Positions 12,781 through 22,066 of a DNA stretch of 64,000 nucleotides are shown piece after piece. The stretch is from Neocallimastix lanati (nom. inval.) (lineage: Eukaryota; Neocallimastigomycota; Neocallimastigomycetes; Neocallimastigales; Neocallimastigaceae). Within the stretch, counting starts at the first letter, position 1; each line of letters starts with the position of its first letter. The stretch spans positions 1 through 64,000 of the forward strand of contig JACVTC010000050.1 in NCBI GenBank assembly GCA_016946835.1, read 5' to 3'. The translations under genes were made by a program, and so were the position numbers. Under the pieces are notes generated by a model. It worked only from the letters and a program-made list of their open reading frames with translations, had not been told where the DNA came from and made no database searches.

Positions 12781-12899
12781 ATGGTAATATATAAATTAAA
12801 TTATTTAATTTAAATATTTCAATTAATACATATATTAAAATATATTTTAAAATATACAAAAATTTTTAAATTTAAGAAATAATGATAATATTATATATA

Positions 12900-12936
<37 letters not shown>

Positions 12937-13021
12937 ATATTTTTATTTAGTTATATAGTTAATTAAAAAAAAAAAAAAAAAAAAAAAAAAGTATTTAGTT
13001 AATAATATAAGAAAATTTGCC

Positions 13022-13058
13022 TTTGCTATAGTATAGCAAAAGTTTTAGCGGGGCATCA
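13022..13058 (+). promoter_or_regulatory. Hairpin plus purine tract before element D right LTR
   Basis: TTTGCTA (13022-13028) pairs with TAGCAAA (13034-13040). Eighteen bases containing TTTTAGCGGGGC then lead to TGATAAAG at 13059. The layout copies that of A and B though the sequence is different. Confidence 0.5.
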
Positions 13059-13586
13059 TGATAAAGAATAGAATAATAATGATATTTTTAATTAAATTTT
13101 TAATAATTTATTATATAAAAATATATTATTATATTCTTTACTATTAATAATTTTCTTATATTCTATATTAATAATTTTTTTTATATTAATTATATTTTAT
13201 TATTTTAAATATTAAATTTATGTAATTAATTAATTTATATGATTGGTTTTAATAATGTAATTAAATAATATAAAATATGTATTATCCATATTATTTTATG
13301 AAGGGGGCCTTTCTGAGAAAAGAAATAGTAGAAATAGTAGTGATAATGAAATAGGAATAAGAATTGAAAGGTTTCCCATATTGTTATAATAATAAATATT
13401 AATATTAATAAAGTTATTTTAACAATAAAATAATTATATAATTTATAAATAATAAATATTTTTAATAATATTTCTTTAAATTAATTTATAATGTGTAATA
13501 ATAAATTCTTTTAGTGTAATTTAGTAATTATTTAATTTATCTATTTATTTAATGTTCACACTCCTTTTCTAATATGAACCTCAACA
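13059..13586 (+). repeat. Element D right LTR (putative)
   Basis: It starts TGATAAAG after a purine tract and ends GAACCTCAACA. The following bases GTTATG contain the target of element E. Confidence 0.4.
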
Positions 13587-13592
13587 GTTATG

Positions 13593-14381
13593 TGTAATAA
13601 TTTCTATAAATTATAGAGATTATTATTTATAATTAATATTAACTAAACTATTAAGATTAAATAAAAATTAAAATAAAAATTTAAATAAAAAAAAAAATTT
13701 AATACTTATCTTTAAAATTAGAGCTTATTATAAGAAAATATAATAGACCTTAAATGAAAGAGAAATAAAATATGTTTTTATCAAAAGAACTTTATTAATC
13801 TATTTTATTATTAAATATTTTATTATTTTTTTTTGACAAATTTTAAAATAACTATTTTATATTAATTGAAATATTAATGTCTTTTATTGTTATTATATTT
13901 TTCTTAAAATAATAACTCTTGATTTTCTAAAGACGAAAATCAACAGCTATTTATATTTTTACAAAAATAAATGTATTTTTCTAATCTTAACAATGATTCT
14001 TTCCAGAAAAAGATTAGAAGAAAAAACTGGAAAGATTTTTGATCAATAATCTATACTTATTGATCATCGTGTTATTAAATAAAACCAATTATAATTAATC
14101 GGAAAAACTTTAATAACCGATTTTAATAACTAAAAGAATTAAAAAGAAAAAGGATAAAAAAGAGAAGGATAAAATAATGCAGAAATTTTATTAAATACAT
14201 TTTTTCTATGAAATAATACAGAAGTTATATTAAATACATTTTTTCATATAACAATTAATACATTAATTGGTATAATTGTTTTTAAATGAAATAAATTTTT
14301 TTAAAGAATAATAATTATGAAATAATTATTAATTAATAAGAAATAGAAATAAATTATAAAAATTTATATCAATTTCTTACA
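13593..14381 (-). repeat. Element E 3' LTR (left copy)
   Basis: 789 bp, indistinguishable by eye from 19243-20031, with TGTAA/TTACA ends and the TTATG duplication outside. It lies eleven bases beyond the stop codon of the ORF, so the polypurine tract overlaps the gene end (GGAGGTGC on the minus strand). Confidence 0.93.
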
Positions 14382-14391
14382 TTGCACCTCC

Positions 14392-17300
14392 TTATGATGC
14401 ATCCACTAGTTCCGGATTTCTTTTTGTATAAGGCTCCAACTGGGAAACATGAAATACCGGATGTAAATGTAGATTTTCTGGCAAATCTAACCGGTAATTC
14501 ATTCTCTCCCTCACTTCCAAAACTCTAAACGGCCCAAGATATTGTGAAGAAAGTTTTCTGGATGGCTCATTTGTAAAATAATATCTTTTTAGCCATACAA
14601 AATCATTTACTTTGAATGAAGGTCCTGTAGCTTTCTTCGAATCTCCAAACTTCTTAAAATTTTCTTTAGCTTTTTGTAAGTGTCTCTTCAATGCTTCGAA
14701 ATGTGAGGACCAATCCCTGGTTAAAGCGGAAGCATTATCCTTTAGAAGAACAGGAGGCGACTCTATAGTACAGGAAGGATTAAAGCCATAATTAGCAAAG
14801 AATGGTGATTTACCTATGGACTTATGCAGGGAGTTGTTATAGGCCATTTCACATAAAGGAACATAATAACACCATTCATTTTGGGACGTTGAACAATAAC
14901 ATCGGAGATACTGCTCAATTACTGAATTTGCACGCTCAATTTGTCCATTGGATTGTTGATGGTGAGCTGTGGCAAGTCTTGGATTAGCGTTAATAGCAGA
15001 GCACAACGAAGTCCAAAATTCTGATGAAAATTGAGAACCATGGTCCGAAACAATTATTTTAGGGAATCCATGGTAGCGAAAAACATTGAATAGAAGCATT
15101 TTGGCCGTCAGATCAGCGGAGGGAACATCAGAACAAGGGACAAGGTGAATCATTTTGGTCAGATGGTCAGCTACAACCATTAAACATGTACAATCTTGCG
15201 AACTGGGAAGTGAAGTGATAAAGTCAACGCCAATTATTTCCCAAGGTCTACTGGGAACCGGTAAAGGTTGTATTTTACCATATGGCTTGTGTCTTCGGAG
15301 CTTATTTCTTCCACAAACATCGCATGAGGATATGTAATTCTTGATGTCTTTTTTCATATTTGGCCACCAATAATTTCTTCTTAATTTTTCAAAAGTTTTA
15401 TCTACTCCTTGGTGACCATTAGTTGGACCATCATGATACATTTTCAATACCTTGGCCTTGAGTGAAGAAGGGACAATTATTCGGTTCTGAAAATGCAGAA
15501 CCCCTTCGACGATGGTAAAAAGCGAACTTTTTACTTCATTTGACCTTGTTTTAATTTTATTGAGTGTATCCTTACAGTATGTGTCAGACTTCTGAGCTTC
15601 AATTAAGGCTTTTAAGTTGTCAGAAGGTGCACAACAAAATATCTCTTCATCTAACAGAGGATAACCTTCATTGGTCGAATCCTTGTTGACGTAATCAGGG
15701 CGTCTTGATAAAGAGTCAGGTTTACCACTCTTAATACCGGAGCGAAATGAAATCCTATAAGTGAACTTTGAGAGAAAGAGACTCCATCTAATTTGTCTTT
15801 GGTTTAATTTTTGAGGTTGCTTAAAATATAACAGATTTCTGTGATCTGTGACTACTTGTACTGGGAATTTAGCACCTTCTAGGTGATGGCGCCAGGTTTC
15901 AAAAGCTACGATTATTGCAAGTAATTCCTTGTCGTAAATAGTATAATTGATTTCAGCAGAAGACAAGGACCTAGAGTAGAAAGCAACCGGATGGAGTTTA
16001 TTGTCTTTGTTACTAATTTGAGATAAAACACAACCAACAGCGAAATTGCTAGCGTCCGTTTCTACAAAGAATTCTTTCTCTGGATCTGGATAAACTAGGA
16101 TTTCTTCCGTCGTAAAAGCTTCTTTGAGTTTGTTGAAAGCATTGTCTGCCCTAACATCCCAAATGAAGGAAGAGTTCTTCTTCAAAAGCCGACGGAGAGG
16201 TTCAATGATCTCGGCAAAATTATTTATAAACTTCCTATAGAAGTTACAAAGTCCTAGAAACCCTTGGAGTTCTTTAATATTTTTTGGGATAGGCCAGTCG
16301 ATAACAGCTTTAACCTTATTCTTGTCCATTGAAAGACCATTTACAGACACCACAAACCCTAAAAAAATAGTTTCTTTAACATGAAAATCACATTTTTCCA
16401 ATTTCACGTAAAGACCATTTTTAATTAGAAGCGACAATATTTTACGAACATGTTGAATATGTTCGTCCAAACTTTTTGAATAAATTATTATATCATCCAA
16501 GTATACTTGAACAAATATGCCAATTGCATCAGATAAAACATCCTGGATGAATCTTTGAAACACCGAGGGGGCATTTCTTAGGCCAAAGGGCATTACTAGA
16601 TATTCAAATTGGCCTAAAGGTGTTCTAAAAGCAGTTAAATATTCATGACCTTCTTTAACGCGGACAAGGTTATACGCAGATCGAAGGTCCAAACGAGTGA
16701 ATATTACTTCCCCCTTAAACGATTCAATCAAGTCAACCAATCTTGGGATAGGGTAGCTATTCCTAATTGTAATAGAATTTAATTTCCTATAATCAACACA
16801 GAGTCGTAAGCTTCCATCTTGTTTTTTTACAAACAGGACAGGGGCACCAGCAGGTGATTTTGACTTCCTTATAAACCCCTTATCTAAATTTTCTTTTAAA
16901 TAGTTTTTAAGAGCTTCCATTTCGACAATCGTAAGAGAGTACACAGGTCCATAATATAATTGACCACCAGGGACTAGGTCAATTGATATATCATATTCAC
17001 GATGTGGAGGCAATTTGTCTGCCTCTTTCTTTTCAAATACAATTTTCAAATCTTGATAGTATATGTTGATAATTTCATCTTTATCAGTTTCATTTACTAA
17101 AGCGGCGCAAATATCTATATCAAAAAGTTCGTCACCAGATATTGAGTATGTTTCTGTTTTATCTTTTGATACATTGTTGTTTTCGTTGTTTGGCAAAATT
17201 GCAGCAGTAACATCTTTAGAGTGAAAAATGAATTTATTCCCTTTTGCTGAAGGGCAGTGATTTCCGCAGTGGTTCTCTAAAAAGTAAATCTTATTATTTT

Positions 17301-18387
17301 TGAAATCTACGTATGGCATATGAATACTCAACCAATCTCTTCCAAGGATGGCTGATATTCCCTGAAGTTGTAAGGTAGCTACGTAGAATTCATAGCTTTC
17401 CTTGTGGTCCATGAAGGCAAGGCCTAATTTCTTCGTTACTTGTCTTATATTCATACTTTTGTTGTTCGGTAACTGAATGTTCAATGGTGAAGACAAGGTA
17501 GATAATTGAATTCTGTTGGCGTTTACAAAGTCTCTACAGATGTAACTTCTTGCAGAACCAGAATCAATAAGGACGTTTATTTTCATTTTCTTTCCATTAT
17601 TATTTAATATAAATGTAGTGGTCATTGAATTTGAGGTGTTTGGTGTATAGTTAGCCGAAAGGATGCTTTCTTTGTTTTGATTTTTTCTGAATTTCTTGTG
17701 TACTTTGTTGTTCTTGAATTCCTGTTTTGGATGCTCATTTCTTTTTCTTTTTTGCGACTTGTTGGTTGACTTATTTGTTTTGGCTAGGTTGTTAATGAAA
17801 CATTTTTTATCGATGCTGATGATTGAATTTGTTGCTTCAAAAAGGGTCTTTGGTCTTTCGATTTTATCGAACTCCAGACGAACCTCCTCAAGAAGGCCTC
17901 TCCGGATAAGGTCAATAAAAACATCGTCGTTCCAACCAATTCTTGACGCTAATCTTCTGAATTCAATAGTAAAGAAAGCTGCCTTTCCGAGGTGAAGCTG
18001 TTTAAGGTTCAAAAGTTCTTCAATTAAAACAAACCTTTGTTCCTTTGTATCTCCAAAATTTTCTAACAATAACCTCTTAAATTCCTCATAGGTGAGAGAA
18101 TTAAGTGTTCCATCAGCCTTGAGAGATAATCCCCATTTTTTAGCTGGTCCATAAAGTTTGCTGATAACGAAAGCGTTTCTAAAGTTGTCATTTGGGAACG
18201 AATTGGCATGTTCATCAAAGAACAATTCACACTGTTCCGTTAGTTCGTTTAGATTAAGCTTTGTGTTGTCTTCATTGCGGGCCAACACACCGTTAGGTGA
18301 AAAAAATGTGGGAATAAATTCGGTAATTGCAGAAATTAATTTTGACGCTTCAGCTTCCTTAGTAGCTTCCATACTGATTGAATTCAT
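14392..18387 (-). CDS. Element E Gag-Pol polyprotein (Tf1/sushi-like)
   Basis: One frame of 1,331 residues. Residues 1-200 are retrotransposon Gag (ITEFIPTFFSPNG...WGLSLKADG). A basic Lys/Arg stretch at ~203-240 stands where other Gags carry a zinc knuckle. Protease DSG is at 275-277. RT has LRLCVDYRKLNS (~528-539) and YLDD at 629-632. RNase H has FVETDASNFAVG and TDHRNL. The integrase has an HHCC finger (GHQG...SCDVCGRNK), D in IGVDFITSLP, D in VSDHGSQF and E in SNGQIERANS. The C-terminus keeps YLGPFRVLEV and HPVFHVSQLEPY, with no chromodomain. The family cuts the fusion with its own protease into particle and enzyme parts. Every catalytic motif I looked for is present. Confidence 0.95.
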   Translation of the reverse strand: MNSISMEATKEAEASKLISAITEFIPTFFSPNGVLARNEDNTKLNLNELTEQCELFFDEHANSFPNDNFRNAFVISKLYGPAKKWGLSLKADGTLNSLTYEEFKRLLLENFGDTKEQRFVLIEELLNLKQLHLGKAAFFTIEFRRLASRIGWNDDVFIDLIRRGLLEEVRLEFDKIERPKTLFEATNSIISIDKKCFINNLAKTNKSTNKSQKRKRNEHPKQEFKNNKVHKKFRKNQNKESILSANYTPNTSNSMTTTFILNNNGKKMKINVLIDSGSARSYICRDFVNANRIQLSTLSSPLNIQLPNNKSMNIRQVTKKLGLAFMDHKESYEFYVATLQLQGISAILGRDWLSIHMPYVDFKNNKIYFLENHCGNHCPSAKGNKFIFHSKDVTAAILPNNENNNVSKDKTETYSISGDELFDIDICAALVNETDKDEIINIYYQDLKIVFEKKEADKLPPHREYDISIDLVPGGQLYYGPVYSLTIVEMEALKNYLKENLDKGFIRKSKSPAGAPVLFVKKQDGSLRLCVDYRKLNSITIRNSYPIPRLVDLIESFKGEVIFTRLDLRSAYNLVRVKEGHEYLTAFRTPLGQFEYLVMPFGLRNAPSVFQRFIQDVLSDAIGIFVQVYLDDIIIYSKSLDEHIQHVRKILSLLIKNGLYVKLEKCDFHVKETIFLGFVVSVNGLSMDKNKVKAVIDWPIPKNIKELQGFLGLCNFYRKFINNFAEIIEPLRRLLKKNSSFIWDVRADNAFNKLKEAFTTEEILVYPDPEKEFFVETDASNFAVGCVLSQISNKDNKLHPVAFYSRSLSSAEINYTIYDKELLAIIVAFETWRHHLEGAKFPVQVVTDHRNLLYFKQPQKLNQRQIRWSLFLSKFTYRISFRSGIKSGKPDSLSRRPDYVNKDSTNEGYPLLDEEIFCCAPSDNLKALIEAQKSDTYCKDTLNKIKTRSNEVKSSLFTIVEGVLHFQNRIIVPSSLKAKVLKMYHDGPTNGHQGVDKTFEKLRRNYWWPNMKKDIKNYISSCDVCGRNKLRRHKPYGKIQPLPVPSRPWEIIGVDFITSLPSSQDCTCLMVVADHLTKMIHLVPCSDVPSADLTAKMLLFNVFRYHGFPKIIVSDHGSQFSSEFWTSLCSAINANPRLATAHHQQSNGQIERANSVIEQYLRCYCSTSQNEWCYYVPLCEMAYNNSLHKSIGKSPFFANYGFNPSCTIESPPVLLKDNASALTRDWSSHFEALKRHLQKAKENFKKFGDSKKATGPSFKVNDFVWLKRYYFTNEPSRKLSSQYLGPFRVLEVRERMNYRLDLPENLHLHPVFHVSQLEPYTKRNPELVDAS

Positions 18388-19028
18388 TAAAATACTAAAT
18401 AAACTTTTTTAATATAGATCTTTAAAATATCTTTAATATATCTTTAAAATATCTTTAAAATATCTTTAATATATCTTTAATATATGTATATAATTATAAA
18501 ATATAAATTATTTATATTAATAATAGAAATTTATAACTTCGGAGTCTAGAAGAATACTTCCAATATTTTAACAAAAATGAGCATTTCCGACCAATTTTCC
18601 AGAAGCCCCTGAGTTTGAGTGATAGTATGCGCTATACGACCAGCTTACCTATTAATGGTGTCTTGTTGCCGCGCGCACCACGATTGCAATCTGTTTACCA
18701 TTAAAACAGACCAGTTCAGAGCCTCCCGCACAGCTTGTCGTGAAGGGTAAACTTAATCCGGAAATCACTCAGTTACAAGACTCAGGCTACTCCTGCTTCT
18801 AAAGTTCGTACTAATTCTCATTATATTGTTTATTTTTGGAAATAACTTCTAGAATCCTTTATTATAAATTAATATTATTAAATATAAAAAATTTAATTGT
18901 TAGTATAATTTATAGTATATAATTTACGTATTTATTATTATTGTTATTGTTATAATTATTTTATTTAATAATATAATTTTACTATCTATTAATATATACA
19001 ATTTAATTTATATAATTATAATTTACTA

Positions 19029-19083
<55 letters not shown>

Positions 19084-19242
19084 TATATTATTTATTTATC
19101 TGATTGGAAAAAATAATTTTTTTTTTTTTTCTCTAATATTATCTATTTATTTATTTGATCGGATAAAATAAATTTTTTTTTTTTTTACTTTTGTACTACA
19201 ATATCATAATACAATTAACTAATTATCTAGAAGAGTTATTAT
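18388..19242 (-). other. Element E 5' leader with GC-rich block
   Basis: The 855-bp leader between PBS and ORF contains an island at ~18547-18822 with near-normal GC content, including GCCGCGCGCACCACG, in an otherwise A/T-rich stretch. It also contains five ATCTTTAA/ATATCTTT-type repeats at 18415-18485 and a T run at 19038-19080. A long structured leader suggests packaging or translation control. No ORF is seen in it. Confidence 0.5.
19231..19242 (-). other. Element E self-priming primer-binding site
   Basis: Directly after the 5' LTR the minus strand reads ATAATAACTCTT. This is a perfect 12-base complement of AAGAGTTATTAT, which lies in the LTR at 19570-19559 (minus), 35 bases after a TATAAATA box. 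Tf1 primes reverse transcription with the first 11 bases of its own RNA in this arrangement. Confidence 0.7.
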
Positions 19243-20031
19243 TGTAATAATTTCTATAAATTATAGAGATTATTATTTATAATTAATATTAACTAAACTA
19301 TTAAGATTAAATAAAAATTAAAATAAAAATTTAAATAAAAAAAAAAATTTAATACTTATCTTTAAAATTAGAGCTTATTATAAGAAAATATAATAGACCT
19401 TAAATGAAAGAGAAATAAAATATGTTTTTATCAAAAGAACTTTATTAATCTATTTTATTATTAAATATTTTATTATTTTTTTTTGACAAATTTTAAAATA
19501 ACTATTTTATATTAATTGAAATATTAATGTCTTTTATTGTTATTATATTTTTCTTAAAATAATAACTCTTGATTTTCTAAAGACGAAAATCAACAGCTAT
19601 TTATATTTTTACAAAAATAAATGTATTTTTCTAATCTTAACAATGATTCTTTCCAGAAAAAGATTAGAAGAAAAAACTGGAAAGATTTTTGATCAATAAT
19701 CTATACTTATTGATCATCGTGTTATTAAATAAAACCAATTATAATTAATCGGAAAAACTTTAATAACCGATTTTAATAACTAAAAGAATTAAAAAGAAAA
19801 AGGATAAAAAAGAGAAGGATAAAATAATGCAGAAATTTTATTAAATACATTTTTTCTATGAAATAATACAGAAGTTATATTAAATACATTTTTTCATATA
19901 ACAATTAATACATTAATTGGTATAATTGTTTTTAAATGAAATAAATTTTTTTAAAGAATAATAATTATGAAATAATTATTAATTAATAAGAAATAGAAAT
20001 AAATTATAAAAATTTATATCAATTTCTTACA
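19243..20031 (-). repeat. Element E 5' LTR (right copy)
   Basis: 789 bp, ends TGTAA/TTACA, followed by the target duplication TTATG at 20032-20036. Confidence 0.93.
19559..19605 (-). promoter_or_regulatory. Element E promoter: TATA box and inferred RNA start
   Basis: On the minus strand TATAAATA begins at 19605. The inferred RNA 5' end AAGAGTTATTAT begins at 19570, 35 bases later, which is a normal TATA-to-start distance. The start is inferred from its complementarity to the primer site. Confidence 0.6.
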
Positions 20032-20032
20032 T

Positions 20033-20048
20033 TATGAGTTTCGTTACA
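20033..20048. repeat. 16-bp junction motif, copy 1
   Basis: TATGAGTTTCGTTACA lies at the right edge of the D/E cluster. The identical 16 bases lie at the right edge of element B (32791-32806), although the sequences beyond differ. Probably the terminus of an LTR family in which both clusters landed. Confidence 0.5.
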
Positions 20049-20522
20049 TGTGTAAAATATTTAATAATTTGAATACGTATTTAAATTGTTGAAATTATAA
20101 CTGAATTGAAATCTCAATTTCAGTTATTTATATTTCAATAGTTAAAAAATATTATTTATTTAATTATAAATAATATATATATTTAAATAATTAATAATTA
20201 ATATAAATTCTTATTTAATATTTAAAGAATTATCTTAGGCCTAATAATTCTGAGAATATTAGTAAATAAGATTTATATTAATAATTTCAATTATCTACAT
20301 ATGACGTCACATGTAATTATTTATATTATGTTTATATATATGTTTACATCATATATATTAACTACTATTTTTAATTATTCAAATTAATTATATAATTATA
20401 AATTAAATTTATGTTATATTAAATATTTTAAATATATCGATATTGTTATTATCTTAATATTTTATTAATATTCATATTACTATATTATTAATATCTTATA
20501 ATTAAATATTATTATTATGTAA

Positions 20523-20576
20523 CTTACAAAGTATAAAAGAAAGATGTAAAAATCTATCTTTTATGTTCTTTGTAAG
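20523..20576 (+). promoter_or_regulatory. TATA box inside a ~21-bp hairpin, copy 1
   Basis: CTTACAAAG/CTTTGTAAG (9 bp), ATAAAAGA/TCTTTTAT (8 bp) and AGAT/ATCT (4 bp) stack into one long stem around loop gtaaaa. The 5' arm contains TATAAAAG. The module recurs at 35963-36016 with about three changes in ~70 bp. It is probably an LTR promoter from the copia-like family at 36 kb. Confidence 0.55.
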
Positions 20577-20740
20577 GTTATTGTATTTATAATAATTATA
20601 TACTAATAATTCAATAAATAAATATTTTCATTAAATCCTTCAAAGAAATTATTATTTAAAATATTCTTAGATATTAAGTGTTTAAATAACTTAACTATTT
20701 ATCTTATATTATTTTAATTATATTATTATTAATTAATTAT

Positions 20741-21760
20741 TGTTGGATTATTAATATATAATTCAACATATTAACCTAGTAACGTTATTAATCATAAAAC
20801 TATTTTATATCTTAATTTTAACATAAATGTAATGTAATGTAAATTATTGTGGATAAAAATGTTTTCCAAATTTTTAATATAAATTTAAATGTATTCCAAA
20901 TTATTAATTTAAATAATTTTCTCAAAAATTTATGACTAAATTATTTGGAGAATTTATGTAACAATTACTCAGTTGAATCACGAAACTTCATAAATTAAAA
21001 AATAATTAGTCATTAATTAGTTAAATTAAAATAATTAAAGGAATATTGCCTTTTCCGTTTGTTTACAAAAACTTGCCGTTTTGTTTACTTGTCTTTTAAA
21101 TTATAGAAATTCTAAAAATAAAAATAGCAAGTTGTGGTTTAGTAAATTGGTTTTCACAACTTGGCAAAATTTAAATTAAATATATGGATAGAATATATTT
21201 AATCATATAATTAATGAATTAAACTCTAAATTTTCTTCATAGAAAATTTTAGAAAAATTAGATAGTTTTAAATAGGATTTATATTAAAATAATTCATAAC
21301 ATTTCATGTAATTTATTATATAATGTAATTGATAATATAAAATAATATGTTTATATAATTTATTAAAATTTATTTTGATTTAAAATTTTATTTTGAAAAA
21401 GTATAAAAAGAGTTAATTTTTCAACTATTGAACGATAGTTGGAAAATCGTATAGAATAGGAAAATTTAAATTTTATTATTAGTTTCGTAACTATTATTAG
21501 AATAGTTACTTTCTTATAAAACAATTATATTATAGTTTGTAAAATCTTAACTGCTAGTGGGAACTCCGGAAAGGACCCTGCGTTACCCAGTTAAGTGGTT
21601 GTTGAAAATTAGTTAATAAATAAAATAAATAAATAAAAGAAATTAAAAAAGAAAATAATTAATTAAATAATAGAGGTTTAAGATATAGTGTTATTAGTGT
21701 AGTAAAGTTAGTTTAGAATAGCCACAAACCTAGACTTGATAAGTATTTTATTTTACAACA
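20741..21760 (+). repeat. LTR-like relic
   Basis: Candidate LTR with TGTTG at 20741 and CAACA at 21760, followed at once by a TGG-starting sequence (TGGTCCTCCTCTAGGATTCG) that looks like a primer site. TATAAAAAG at 21403 and a small stem TTCCAACTATCG-type near 21420-21445 suggest a promoter. No ORF follows on the plus strand. The same purine-rich reverse strand could instead be the polypurine tract of element F, so the assignment is uncertain. Confidence 0.3.
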
Positions 21761-22066
21761 TGGTCCTCCTCTAGGATTCGGATACCAGACGAATCTCAAA
21801 ACTAGGCTAAACTATACTAAGAAAATTTTATTTAATTATTTTAATATATAAATTATTTTAATAGTTATTTGGTGTAAAATTTCAATACATGATAAACATA
21901 AAAATACATTATTAATAATAAGGTTACATGAATTTAAATAATATTTATATTAATAAGTAAAAATAATAAAGATTATTGATATTGATATTAATAGAAATAA
22001 ATTTGATATTAATAAATATAAATTTTTGTATAATTAATATTATAGATTCATTTTCTAAATATAAGT

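Larger units (their letters stand above)
10213..13586 (+). mobile_element. Element D: old short non-autonomous gypsy-like element
   Basis: A diverged LTR pair (TGGTAAAGAACG at 10213 and TGATAAAGAATAG at 13059; ends GAACCATAACA at 11051 and GAACCTCAACA at 13586) brackets about 2 kb with no pol. A PBS related to those of A and B follows the first LTR, and a hairpin plus purine tract precedes the second. The interior holds a striking hairpin array and a decayed coiled-coil-like coding relic. The LTRs are clearly much more diverged than those of A or E, so it is old. GTTA flanks it on both sides. It is many-times broken. The whole reading is inferred from end structure. Confidence 0.5.
13593..20031 (-). 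mobile_element. Element E: Tf1-like gypsy retrotransposon, looks whole
   Basis: Two 789-bp LTRs (13593-14381 and 19243-20031) show no difference by eye, and the offset is a constant 5,650 bp. Both have TGTAA...TTACA ends. A perfect 5-bp target duplication TTATG lies at 13588-13592 and 20032-20036. One uninterrupted 1,331-codon Gag-Pol ORF fills the interior. No break is seen. Single fused ORF of this length, Gag without a zinc knuckle, and a self-complementary primer site match the Tf1/sushi group. Indistinguishable LTRs mean a very recent insertion. It sits six bases from the right end of element D. Confidence 0.93.

Noticed and set aside
18158-18412. Plus-strand frames opposite the E polyprotein (also 14802, 15155 and 17696)
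   Set aside because: Antisense shadows of the real minus-strand ORF with no recognisable protein.
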